From contig WQVH01000016.1 of NCBI GenBank assembly GCA_009781695.1, positions 1 through 41,123 of the forward strand: 41,123 nt of DNA, given 5' to 3'. Below, one piece after another: positions 24,900-33,017 of this stretch; the first letter of the stretch is position 1, and each line of letters starts with the position of its first letter. Position numbers and translations under genes: made by a program. Origin of the DNA: Oscillospiraceae bacterium (lineage in GTDB: Bacteria > Bacillota > Clostridia > Oscillospirales > Oscillospiraceae). The notes below the pieces were generated by a model that saw only the letters and a list, made by a program, of their open reading frames with translations, did not search any database and was not told the origin of the DNA.

Positions 24900-26360
24900 A
24901 TGAAAAAAGGTATTGCAATTGTTCTTGTTCTTTGTATGTGCGTAGCTCTTGTGGCTGCATGCAGCAACGGCGACTCTACCCCAGCAACCGACGGCAACGG
25001 AGCTCAAGGTTCCGGGGGGGGGGCTTCGGTAGATAGTCCGGGTCCTGAAAGACTTGGTTTCTGGGATCGTAACTACGACTACACACAACATCCGCGATTT
25101 AGATTTGTATACATGGTAAGCGGACCGGGCCCTCTGTTTGATACATGGGATACGGAATTTGCCATGTGGGCAGAGCGTCTCAACATGGACTACCATGGCT
25201 TGTGGGCACCTGCAGACGGCAGTAATGAAGAGTTTCTCATCCAGCTTGAGACTTTCATCGACATGGGCATGGATGGCATTATCTTTGATGCTGATGACCA
25301 AATCGTGTGGCGTGTTGTAGAAATTTTAGAACAACATAACATACCTTGGATGGGCGGTATGGCTCAATCACGTGATCTTGCACACCCCTATTCAGTTGAC
25401 GGACAACATGTACCGGGCAGATTGCTTGGATCATCAGTCGGCTTTAACAATACTGCTGTTGGTCGCGAAATGGCTAATGCTATGATTGACTGGACACTTG
25501 AAAATCGTCCAAACATTCCGATTGAAAGAGTCGGATTTATCGCTTATGATTTTACACTTGCTCCGCAGTTACACGAGCGTGCACTTGGCGCTGAGCAAAT
25601 ATGGGCTGAAAGATTCCCTCAATTCGGCAGCTTCCATGCGAGTATCGCAATTAATCCGGACAACTTCTTCCTCCTTGACGCAGCCGCCGGTGATTTCGGT
25701 CAGGAAACAGCCATCGACCTGCTCACCATCTTCCTTTCAAACCCGCCTCCTGAGGCTCGCGACATTGATTTTTGGATGATTCAAGCGCTGATTTCGGATC
25801 AGGCTATGGGCGCACAAATTGCTCTTGAAAACCTAGGTATGGTTGATGATGCAATCATCACATCCTTCGGTGGTATTGATGTTGTTGCGAACATGTGGGA
25901 GCAAGGTCTTGATACCGCATGGAGAGTGCATCTTGATGCGCCTCCTGCGATCTTTGTTGAGACTGTGATTAACACATTCTGGGCTTTCGTAGCCGGACTT
26001 GCAACGCATGACACAATCCATCCTGAATGGAGAGTTGTTTGGGATAAGGGCGACACTTTTGAACTTACAAATGAAATAGACCCTGATCTGGGCGTACCGA
26101 GAATCGCAACAAATCCTGACGGAAGTGCGGTGATACTTGCAGAACGAAATTTCTCATCAATGGCGCTTCCTCTGATCCATGTGAATCAGGATAATTTCAG
26201 AGAAATCCTTGCATGGGGGGATCTATATCAATTCGGGCCTGATGCAACTGATGAAGAGCGTCGTTGGCCGCAATTCCCGATGGTTTATGACATTGATTTA
26301 GTTGATATGAATATCGCACCGTGGTTTGTTCAAACGCAATGGCCTCGTGACTGGCCATAA
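24900..26360 (+). CDS. Sugar-type ABC transporter substrate-binding lipoprotein, oversized and Trp-rich
   Basis: Extracytoplasmic receptor for the CUT2 importer, 486 residues from the ATG at 24900, seven bases after TAGGAGG. The lipobox LVAAC (Cys21) makes it a lipoprotein. A Ser/Thr/Gly/Asp tether follows, containing three glycines encoded within a G10 run (25014-25023). The mature part resembles periplasmic-binding-protein type 1 folds (Peripla_BP_4-like): FVYMVSGPGPLFDTWDTEF, LETFIDMGMDGIIFDADDQ, IPWMGGMAQ and a late IITSFGGIDVVANMWEQG. It is about 150 residues longer than RbsB-type proteins, mainly in the C-terminal third, and has 19 tryptophans, ending in PWFVQTQWPRDWP. The ligand is unknown; aromatic-lined binding of a glycoside or bulky compound is conceivable. 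Confidence 0.88.
   Translation: MKKGIAIVLVLCMCVALVAACSNGDSTPATDGNGAQGSGGGASVDSPGPERLGFWDRNYDYTQHPRFRFVYMVSGPGPLFDTWDTEFAMWAERLNMDYHGLWAPADGSNEEFLIQLETFIDMGMDGIIFDADDQIVWRVVEILEQHNIPWMGGMAQSRDLAHPYSVDGQHVPGRLLGSSVGFNNTAVGREMANAMIDWTLENRPNIPIERVGFIAYDFTLAPQLHERALGAEQIWAERFPQFGSFHASIAINPDNFFLLDAAAGDFGQETAIDLLTIFLSNPPPEARDIDFWMIQALISDQAMGAQIALENLGMVDDAIITSFGGIDVVANMWEQGLDTAWRVHLDAPPAIFVETVINTFWAFVAGLATHDTIHPEWRVVWDKGDTFELTNEIDPDLGVPRIATNPDGSAVILAERNFSSMALPLIHVNQDNFREILAWGDLYQFGPDATDEERRWPQFPMVYDIDLVDMNIAPWFVQTQWPRDWP
25014..25023 (+). repeat. G10 homopolymer inside the binding-protein gene
   Basis: Ten consecutive G in the linker codons 39-42, just after the lipoprotein anchor. A change of one base would shift the frame and abolish the mature protein. 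The present length keeps the frame open. Confidence 0.95.
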
Positions 26361-26389
26361 ACCTTAACAAATCATCTGCTATACTGGCC

Positions 26390-26423
26390 GGGGTGTATCA
26401 AAATGTAAGTTTTGATACACCCC
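26390..26423 (+). promoter_or_regulatory. Perfect 14-bp stem-loop after the binding-protein gene
   Basis: GGGGTGTATCAAAA (26390-26403), loop TGTAAG, TTTTGATACACCCC (26410-26423), in the 100-base gap before the activase gene. It is followed by CATTAAGC with no T-run, so read-through to activase and radical enzyme is plausible. It would stabilise the 3' end of the upstream message. Confidence 0.75.
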
Positions 26424-26460
26424 CATTAAGCAAAGTAATCAAACAAGGCAGGTTAATTTC

Positions 26461-27420
26461 ATGGATTACCAAAATGTCCCCGGAAGAGTGTTCGATTTAC
26501 AAGGCTACAGTGTCCATGATGGGCCGGGCATACGCACCACAGTGTATCTCAAAGGCTGTCCGCTTCGCTGCGTCTGGTGTCACAGCCCCGAATCCCTAAA
26601 GTATTCTATCGAACTGGTTTATCTGCCTATTAAATGCATCGGAGTGAAGCTCTGTGAAAGTGCCTGCATTAAATCTTGCCCTCAGGGTGCAATTTCAGAA
26701 GGTGTGGCTGAGGAGGCTATGGATAAATCAGGTATGATATGCAAAGCAGTAGTTGACCGAAGTCAGTGTACAGGCTGTCTTGCTTGTACAAGCGCCTGTA
26801 TCACAAAAGCACTGAGCCCGGCAGCGTGGGATACTGATGTGGATGAGATTTGTGCAAGGCTCTTAAAGGATCGTCCATTTTTTAAAAGAGGCGGCGGTGT
26901 TTCGATTTGCGGCGGCGAAGCGCTCGCTCAATTTGATTTTACATATAATCTGGCTAAACGCTTACATGAGTGCGCAATACATGTTTGCCTTGACACAACA
27001 GGTTATACTAATTTAGAAAATATTAAAGCAATTGCACCTTTTATTAATTTATATTTATATGACTTAAAGCATATGAACCCGGAGATGCACAAGCGTCTCA
27101 CAGGTGTTTCAAATGAAAAAATATTGGAAAATGCCCGATACCTCGCTAAAAACGGCGGAAAGTTTTACATCCGCATCCCCATCATACCCGGACTGACTGA
27201 CGACGAGGACAACCTGAGCAAAACCGCAGAGTTCTGCAAGGAGCTGGGCAATGCAGTGGAACTCGTGCAGCTACTGCCCTTTCATGAGGTGGGGAAAGTG
27301 AAATATGAACGTATTGGATTGGAATATCAGTTGTCTTCCATATCCCCGCCTGATGACGACTTTATGAATAAAACATTAGCGTTGTTTAAAAGCTATGGAC
27401 TTCATGTTCAGCTCAACTAG
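26461..27420 (+). CDS. Glycyl-radical enzyme activating enzyme (radical SAM, two-cluster type)
   Basis: Radical SAM protein, 319 residues, that cleaves S-adenosylmethionine and abstracts hydrogen from the glycine of its partner enzyme. The radical SAM motif CxxxCxxC is C33-C37-C40 (KGCPLRCVWCHSPE), preceded by SVHDGPGIRTTVYLKGC, the activase hallmark. An inserted ferredoxin-like domain (about 59-120) has two cysteine groups, CESACIKSCPQGA and CTGCLACTSACITKAL, as in activases of eliminase-type radical enzymes but not of PFL itself. SICGGEALAQ is the SAM-binding GGE motif. The stop codon TAG lies inside a 70-bp MITE fragment (27417-27486). Its target is almost certainly the radical enzyme 85 bases downstream. 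Confidence 0.95.
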   Translation: MDYQNVPGRVFDLQGYSVHDGPGIRTTVYLKGCPLRCVWCHSPESLKYSIELVYLPIKCIGVKLCESACIKSCPQGAISEGVAEEAMDKSGMICKAVVDRSQCTGCLACTSACITKALSPAAWDTDVDEICARLLKDRPFFKRGGGVSICGGEALAQFDFTYNLAKRLHECAIHVCLDTTGYTNLENIKAIAPFINLYLYDLKHMNPEMHKRLTGVSNEKILENARYLAKNGGKFYIRIPIIPGLTDDEDNLSKTAEFCKELGNAVELVQLLPFHEVGKVKYERIGLEYQLSSISPPDDDFMNKTLALFKSYGLHVQLN

Positions 27421-27486
27421 GACGATAACAAAAATAAGTGCCGAAAGGCAGGGGGCAGAGGCGTGTTCAAGATTGCGCCATTACCC
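27417..27486. mobile_element. Truncated MITE end, 70/70 identical to the 8.9-kb element
   Basis: The exact reverse complement of 8872-8941, including the 25-bp terminal inverted repeat (27462-27486) followed by TA (27487-27488). The other 201 bases of the element are absent. It fills nearly the whole space between activase and radical enzyme. It provides the activase TAG and ends 7 bases before the SD of the next gene. Confidence 0.9.
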
Positions 27487-27505
27487 TAAAGAAACGGAGG
27501 AAATT

Positions 27506-29986
27506 ATGACTTTATCAGAAAAAAGGTTTGACCTACCTATATCAGCGCGCATAAAAGATCTGAAAGCAAAGCGGGAACGCATCAACAAGGATATGAGGCT
27601 TAATTTTGAGCGTAACCGCATCATCACCGAATACTATCGCAACAATGAAAATGAATATCCCGTATTAAAACGCGGCGGATTTCTTCACGCATGGTGCACA
27701 TCACGTGAGATCAATATTGACGATGATGACATTTTTGTGGGCGATGCGGGTCCTCGCACGCGCAGTGTACACTTTGACATAGAGGTCACGCCCCACAGTT
27801 GGTTTAAAGCATGCTTCGGTGACACTGATGAGCGGTTTCGCGCCGCTTGGCAAGTGCCCGGCTCTGTCTGGGTTACGGATGAAGAGCGCGCCTTTATCCT
27901 TGATGCTGCCGACTGGTGGGTTGGCAATGACATTGCCTCCACAGGACGAGGCCTGATGCCTCCGGATTGGTTTGAGCAATTTCCGGAAGGTATGGATTTT
28001 TCTATGTTTTCCGGAAGCTATCCCGGTCACTTCTGCCCCAACTACGAAAGAGCTGTTACAGTCGGTTTTGGCACAGTAAGAAAAACAGCACTTGAAAAGA
28101 TTGACGCAATCAAAGCGGATACGACATACGGCGATGTACGAAGCGAACTGTTTTACCGTGGCATTGTCAGAGTTTGTGACGGTATGATTGCGATGAGTAA
28201 GCGTTATGCGCAAGGTTGCCGTGATAAGGCAGCATCTGCAAGCTCGGAACGCCGTGCAGAACTTTTGAAGATGGCTGATGCTCTGGATTGGATTATTGAA
28301 AATCCTGCCAGAAATCTCTGGGAAGGCCTCCAAGTAATACTCTTCTACCAGAACCTGCTCACAGCCGACGGTACACATTGGGCGGATTCACCGGGACTTA
28401 TCGACAGTTACTTAGGCCCTCTTGCTGAAAACGATATTAAGACAGGGGCGCTGACTCAAGAAGGTGTACAGGAACTGTTCGATGCATTTCTCATTCAAAT
28501 GGGCAACCAGATCATTATGTTCCCTAAGCCCACAAATGATACCCTAATCGAAGCGCACAACAATAACAGGACATTCTTCGATCTTCAAGGTGGTATGCAA
28601 AACCTTGCGGCAGGTATGCAAATTACTGTAGGCGGCATGACAGCTGACGGTACGTCCGGCGTTTATAATATCGCAACTGAGGCGATGCTGCTTTCCTATT
28701 ACCGTCTTCGTGTTGCTGAGCCAAGTATCGCACTGAGAATTAATCAGTACACCCCTGACCATATCTGGGCGCTTGGCGTTGCATGCAGCAAGCGACTGGG
28801 AGGTATGCCGCAATTTAATAATGACGATGTCATCATACCTGCCATGCACAACAGAGGGATTCCTATAGAAGACGCAAGACAATACGGTGTGTTTGGATGT
28901 GTAGAACCTGCGATTTCCGGTAAGGAATGGTCACTGCCTGCAAACTGCGGCATATTTGGTGGCGGATTCAGTATGACCGGGCTGCTCAATTTTGTCATTC
29001 ATGGCAATATCGATCCACTGACTCAAGCTCAAGGCACGCGTCCTTGCAAGAAGCTGTATGAATATGAATCTTTTGATGAAATTAAAGAGGAATTCGAGGG
29101 TCAAATCAAAAATGCTGTGAATAGAATGGTCAGATTCAACCAATATGCAGCATTTATTTTCGATACGGCATGGCCAATCCTTTCAGCCTCTGTAATGACG
29201 GAGGGTTGTGTAGAATCAGGCAAAGACGTAACATGGGGCGGCGCAAAGTACAATGGTCATGGATTCTTTATCAACGCAATCGGTACAGTCGCCGACTCAT
29301 TGAGCGTCATCAAGAAGCTCTGCTTTGATGAGCAGAAAATCACGACACGAGAGCTATACGATGCACTTGCAAATAACTGGGAAGGTGCCGAAATGCTGCG
29401 TCAGAAGATCCTTAATGAAGGCGAGTTCTACGGTAACGACTTGGATACGCCCGATCAAATTGTGGAGTGGTTTACAAACTACTATGCGGATTACTATATG
29501 TCAAAAGAAGGCCCCTACGGCGGCACACTCAATCCCGGATCACTTGATCTTTTCTGGGTAGCTGCAGGCAAGCGTGTGTGGGCGACACCTGACGGACGCC
29601 GTGCTAAAGAGCCGCTTTCACACTCCAGTGATCCTACGCAAAGCGCTGTTAAAAATGGACCGCTGGCATATGTTAAGAGTGTTGCGAAAATGCCGTGGTA
29701 TAAAATGAGATTTGGCGGAGCGATCAATCTGAGACTGGATGCAAACTCTGTTAACTCCGACGATGCCGAAGCAAAAATGCGTGAACTGATTGAAACCTAT
29801 TTTGATCTAGGCGGTATTCAGTTCCACTTTACCGTAGCGGACACATCTGTGATGAGAGCTGCTCAAAAGTCGCCGAAGGATTATCAAGACCTCGTCGTAC
29901 GTATCGCAGGCTTCTCGGCATACTTTACGCACCTGCCAAGGGATGTTCAAGATAATTACATCGAAAGATATGAAATGGGCGTTTAA
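27506..29986 (+). CDS. Glycyl radical enzyme, Cys-x-Glu (eliminase/dehydratase) type, substrate unknown
   Basis: Oxygen-sensitive radical enzyme of the PFL-like superfamily, 826 residues, with a ten-stranded barrel fold by family. The thiyl-radical cysteine is C465 in FGCVEPAISG, with the general-base glutamate E467 two residues on. That GCVEP arrangement is seen in glycerol/diol dehydratases, choline TMA-lyase and isethionate lyase, but not in PFL. The glycyl radical loop is VRIAGFSAYFTHL with G802, 25 residues from the C-terminus; the usual tyrosine after glycine is Phe. The ATG at 27506 has ACGGAGG in front; frame extension upstream to 27395 only reads through the MITE fragment. No microcompartment or aldehyde dehydrogenase gene is adjacent. 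Together with the CUT2 importer this suggests a sugar- or polyol-derived substrate (inference). Confidence 0.93.
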   Translation: MTLSEKRFDLPISARIKDLKAKRERINKDMRLNFERNRIITEYYRNNENEYPVLKRGGFLHAWCTSREINIDDDDIFVGDAGPRTRSVHFDIEVTPHSWFKACFGDTDERFRAAWQVPGSVWVTDEERAFILDAADWWVGNDIASTGRGLMPPDWFEQFPEGMDFSMFSGSYPGHFCPNYERAVTVGFGTVRKTALEKIDAIKADTTYGDVRSELFYRGIVRVCDGMIAMSKRYAQGCRDKAASASSERRAELLKMADALDWIIENPARNLWEGLQVILFYQNLLTADGTHWADSPGLIDSYLGPLAENDIKTGALTQEGVQELFDAFLIQMGNQIIMFPKPTNDTLIEAHNNNRTFFDLQGGMQNLAAGMQITVGGMTADGTSGVYNIATEAMLLSYYRLRVAEPSIALRINQYTPDHIWALGVACSKRLGGMPQFNNDDVIIPAMHNRGIPIEDARQYGVFGCVEPAISGKEWSLPANCGIFGGGFSMTGLLNFVIHGNIDPLTQAQGTRPCKKLYEYESFDEIKEEFEGQIKNAVNRMVRFNQYAAFIFDTAWPILSASVMTEGCVESGKDVTWGGAKYNGHGFFINAIGTVADSLSVIKKLCFDEQKITTRELYDALANNWEGAEMLRQKILNEGEFYGNDLDTPDQIVEWFTNYYADYYMSKEGPYGGTLNPGSLDLFWVAAGKRVWATPDGRRAKEPLSHSSDPTQSAVKNGPLAYVKSVAKMPWYKMRFGGAINLRLDANSVNSDDAEAKMRELIETYFDLGGIQFHFTVADTSVMRAAQKSPKDYQDLVVRIAGFSAYFTHLPRDVQDNYIERYEMGV

Positions 29987-30127
29987 GCTCCGCTATGCAT
30001 CGCTCGACCGAGTACCCAGTGAACTGTAGACCGCTTAGTCACCACTTTTTTGTGCGCCATAGGCAGACCGCAAAATACGGTTTGCTGTATGGTCAGAATC
30101 GTATCGACATTTAAAGAGAAAATTTGC

Positions 30128-30156
30128 TTTACAATAAAGGGAAATAATGTTAATAT
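30128..30156 (+). promoter_or_regulatory. Promoter of rpsO-pnp
   Basis: TTTACA (30128-30133), 17-base spacer, TAATAT (30151-30156), giving a leader of about 150 bases before rpsO. The preceding stretch 29987-30127 holds an imperfect hairpin (about 30058-30094) that could end the radical-enzyme transcript but lacks a T-run. Confidence 0.55.
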
Positions 30157-30164
30157 AGCTTGAA

Positions 30165-30311
30165 TTGGCAATAATAGCCAAACATCCATGTGCTTAGTTT
30201 CGGGACAAAGCCGAACAACACTTGCTAAAGAGCTATAAAATCCGGCAAGTTGCGGTAACTTTCCGCCCGATACTCAGCCACAGGAGATTGAGAAAGAAAG
30301 GAACAGAAAAA
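30165..30311 (+). promoter_or_regulatory. Structured rpsO 5' leader, possible S15 autoregulatory site
   Basis: A series of small hairpins: TTGGC/GCCAA (30165-30181), TTCGG/CCGAA (30199-30215), CTTGC/GCAAG (30221-30249) and GCGG/CCGC (30252-30266), followed by the SD region AAAGGAA. Ribosomal protein S15 controls its own mRNA through leader structures in several bacterial groups. Assignment here is inference from position and folding potential only. Confidence 0.35.
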
Positions 30312-30578
30312 ATGATTACCAAAGAACAAAAAGGCAATGTTATTGAGTCAAACCGCACGCACGATACAGACACCGGCTCACCGGAAGTCCAAATAGCGAT
30401 ACTCACCGAGCGTATCAGACAGCTCACCGAGCATCTGAAAGTCCATAAAAAAGACAAGCACAGCGAGCTTGGCCTTTTGAAGATGGTTGGACGTCGCCGC
30501 AGTCTGCTTGATTATCTTGCAAACAAAGACATTGAGCGCTACAGAGCGTGTATCGCAAAACTTGGCATCAGAAAATAA
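30312..30578 (+). CDS. rpsO: 30S ribosomal protein S15
   Basis: 88-residue primary 16S rRNA-binding protein of the small-subunit platform. The whole family signature is present: [35 protein letters not shown] and [20 protein letters not shown]. The start at 30312 gives the standard length, with AAAGGAA about 10 bases upstream; the frame extension back to 30222 lies in the leader. It is followed by pnp, an order conserved from E. coli to Bacillota, with a stem-loop between them. Confidence 0.98.
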   Translation: MITKEQKGNVIESNRTHDTDTGSPEVQIAILTERIRQLTEHLKVHKKDKHSELGLLKMVGRRRSLLDYLANKDIERYRACIAKLGIRK

Positions 30579-30587
30579 ATCTACATC

Positions 30588-30618
30588 GGAGCCGCTCCGG
30601 CATAATCGGGGCGGCTCC
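30588..30618 (+). promoter_or_regulatory. Stem-loop between rpsO and pnp
   Basis: A 12-bp stem GGAGCCGCTCCG / CGGGGCGGCTCC with one T-G wobble and a 7-base loop, 10 bases after the rpsO stop and without a following T-run. The rest of the 221-base gap has a further possible pairing (CCGAAC near 30673 with GTTCGG near 30727). It may be a weak terminator or an RNase processing site in the pnp leader, as known from E. coli. Confidence 0.6.
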
Positions 30619-30799
30619 TAAATGTAACACCAGTGCAAAACCGGGGGGCGATCCCATAGCAGTTGAAAATGCATCCGAACATCAAAAATACGCAAGCGGG
30701 GCGGAAATGAGCCGCAAGTGAAGAGGTTCGGAAATGTTTTCAAGTGCTAAGAGACCGCCGCTCCGAAAAATATTTGTAATTGTGAAAAGGAGCAAAACT

Positions 30800-32929
30800 A
30801 TGATTATCCACAAAAGAGAATTCCCCAACGTAAAGAAATATTCCATGGATCTTGCCGGGCGCACCCTTACGCTCGAAACCGGTAAGCTTGCAGAACTCTG
30901 CAACGCCGCAGTTCTGGTCACTTATGGCCAAACCGTGGTACTGGTAGCGGCAACTGCCTCATCACGTCCACGTGACGGTATCGACTTTTTCCCGCTTTCG
31001 GTAGATTTTGAAGAAAAACTCTATGCAGTAGGTAGAATCCCCGGTGGATTTTTGCGCCGTGAAGCCAGACCCGGTGAACGCGCAGTGCTTGCAGGTCGCA
31101 TGATTGACAGACCTATGCGTCCATTGTTTCCGGACGATCTGCGCAACGATGTAGCAATCACCTGTACCATCATGGCTGTTGACCACGACTGTTCACCCGA
31201 AATCGCTGCGATGATCGGTGCATCGGCGGCAATATCAATCTCCGATATCCCATTTAACGGCCCTATAGCCGGTGTGGGTCTTGGTCTTGAAAATGGTAAG
31301 TTCATAATCAATCCAACAACCGCACAGCGTGAGACCTCCGAGATGTATTGTACGATTGCATCAACTGCACAAAAAGTGGTCATGATTGAAGCCGCTGCTA
31401 ATGAAGTGCCGGACGATGTCGTGCTTGAAGGTATCAAAGCGGCACATGAAGCCATTCAACCGGTTATTGAACTGATTAACAAGATGGTTGCCGAAATAGG
31501 CAAGCCAAAATTTGAATACGCTCAAGCTTCGTTTAATGATGAGCTTTTTGCCAAAATAGTTGAAAAGTATCTGGATGATGTGAAATATTCCATGGACACT
31601 GATGACAAGAATATCCGCGAAGAGCGTTTTAACACAGTTGTAGGACGCATGATTGAAACGTTTGAAGGAACGTATCCTGAAATCACGGCTCAGATGGAAG
31701 AAATCACGTACAGAATTCAGAAAAAGGTCGTCAAAGCATGGCTTCTTGAAGGCAAACGTGTGGACGGTAGAGCCATGAACGAAATCCGGCCGCTGGCAGC
31801 GGAGGTTGGTATCTTGCCGCAAGTGCATGGTTCCGGTCTGTTTACACGCGGGCAGACCCAAGTGCTCTCAATTGCTACATTGGGTACAATCTCAAATGCA
31901 CAAAAGCTCGACACAATCTATGAAGAAGAGTCGAAGCGTTATATGCATCACTATAATTTCCCATCATTTTCAGTCGGTGAGGCCAGAGGTTCACGCTCAA
32001 CATCCAGACGTGAGCAAGGGCATGGTGCACTTGCTGAAAAAGCGCTTGAGCCGGTACTGCCCAGCGCGGCTGAATTCCCATATGCCATTCGTGTGGTATC
32101 TGAAGTGCTTTCGTCTAACGGTTCGACATCGCAGGGTTCGATATGCGGCTCTACACTCGCCCTTATGGATGCAGGTGTGCCGATAACCGCTCCGGTGGCG
32201 GGCATATCATGCGGTCTGATCTCAGATGGTGACGATTGGACGACATTTATTGATATCCAAGGTGTAGAAGATTTTCATGGTGAAATGGATTTTAAAGTCG
32301 GTGGCACAAAGAAGGGCATCACTGCGATTCAAATGGATCTGAAAAACGATGGTCTGACAATGGAGATCATAAAGTCAGCATTTGATATGTGTCTTGAAGC
32401 TCGTGTGCAAATGATCGATGAAATTATGGTTCCATGTATCGCCAAGCCGCGTGAAGAGCTTGCGGCCACAGCGCCAAAGATGGTCATGATGAAGATTCAT
32501 CCCGACAAAATTAGAGAAGTTATTGGTAGCGGTGGTAAGGTCATTCAGAAGATCGTTGCAGATACAGGTGCAAAAGTTGATATAGAGGACGATGGAAGTA
32601 TATACATCGCTTCTGCTGATATTGAGGCTTGCCGTAAAGCTAAGGAAATCATTGACAATATCGTGTTTGTACCTGAGGTCGGTAAGATATATTACGGAAA
32701 GGTCGTAAGAATTATTCCCATCGGTGCATTTGTCGAACTTGTACCCGGCAAGGATGGAATGGTGCATATATCAAAGCTCGAAAATCGTCGGGTTGAAAAA
32801 GTCGAAGATGTGCTCAATGAGGGTGATATGACTTGGGTTAAGGTCATGGAAATTGATGATCGCGGTCGTGTCAATCTGTCTCGTAAAGATGCGATTAAGG
32901 ATCGTGAAGCCATGGGCTTGAGAGATTAG
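30800..32929 (+). CDS. pnp: Polyribonucleotide nucleotidyltransferase (PNPase)
   Basis: Phosphorolytic 3'-5' exoribonuclease of mRNA decay, 709 residues. Two RNase PH domains are present (first with EKLYAVGRIPGGFLRREARPGERAVLAGRMIDRPMRPLFP-type sequence, second with RSTSRREQGHGALAEKAL and SNGSTSQGS), then a KH domain with IREVIGSGGKVIQKIV, then an S1 domain (GKIYYGKVVRIIPIGAFVELVPGKDGMVHIS). The C-terminus stops directly after S1 at LSRKDAIKDREA. The start at 30800 has AAAAGGAG upstream; extension to 30734 is intergenic. Confidence 0.98.
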   Translation: MIIHKREFPNVKKYSMDLAGRTLTLETGKLAELCNAAVLVTYGQTVVLVAATASSRPRDGIDFFPLSVDFEEKLYAVGRIPGGFLRREARPGERAVLAGRMIDRPMRPLFPDDLRNDVAITCTIMAVDHDCSPEIAAMIGASAAISISDIPFNGPIAGVGLGLENGKFIINPTTAQRETSEMYCTIASTAQKVVMIEAAANEVPDDVVLEGIKAAHEAIQPVIELINKMVAEIGKPKFEYAQASFNDELFAKIVEKYLDDVKYSMDTDDKNIREERFNTVVGRMIETFEGTYPEITAQMEEITYRIQKKVVKAWLLEGKRVDGRAMNEIRPLAAEVGILPQVHGSGLFTRGQTQVLSIATLGTISNAQKLDTIYEEESKRYMHHYNFPSFSVGEARGSRSTSRREQGHGALAEKALEPVLPSAAEFPYAIRVVSEVLSSNGSTSQGSICGSTLALMDAGVPITAPVAGISCGLISDGDDWTTFIDIQGVEDFHGEMDFKVGGTKKGITAIQMDLKNDGLTMEIIKSAFDMCLEARVQMIDEIMVPCIAKPREELAATAPKMVMMKIHPDKIREVIGSGGKVIQKIVADTGAKVDIEDDGSIYIASADIEACRKAKEIIDNIVFVPEVGKIYYGKVVRIIPIGAFVELVPGKDGMVHISKLENRRVEKVEDVLNEGDMTWVKVMEIDDRGRVNLSRKDAIKDREAMGLRD

Positions 32930-32952
32930 TAATAGCGAAGTATTAAGATATC

Positions 32953-32994
32953 AAAAAATTGCCGGAGCTGCTCAATGCGCCCCGGCAATTTTTT
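32953..32994. terminator. Bidirectional terminator between pnp and degV
   Basis: AAAAAATTGCCGG (32953-32965) pairs perfectly with CCGGCAATTTTTT (32982-32994), loop 16 bases. The A and T ends give a U-tract in either direction, serving pnp on the plus strand and degV on the minus strand. Confidence 0.92.
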
Positions 32995-33017
32995 GCTTAT
33001 GTTATTTCGTTGTGGTG

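Noticed and set aside
27395-27505. N-terminal extension of the glycyl radical enzyme
   Set aside because: It reads through the end of the activase gene and the MITE fragment; the SD and family length support the ATG at 27506.
27701-28378. Minus-strand open frame of 225 codons inside the glycyl radical enzyme gene
   Set aside because: Shadow of the real coding frame; composition is unlike a protein and no start signal is present.
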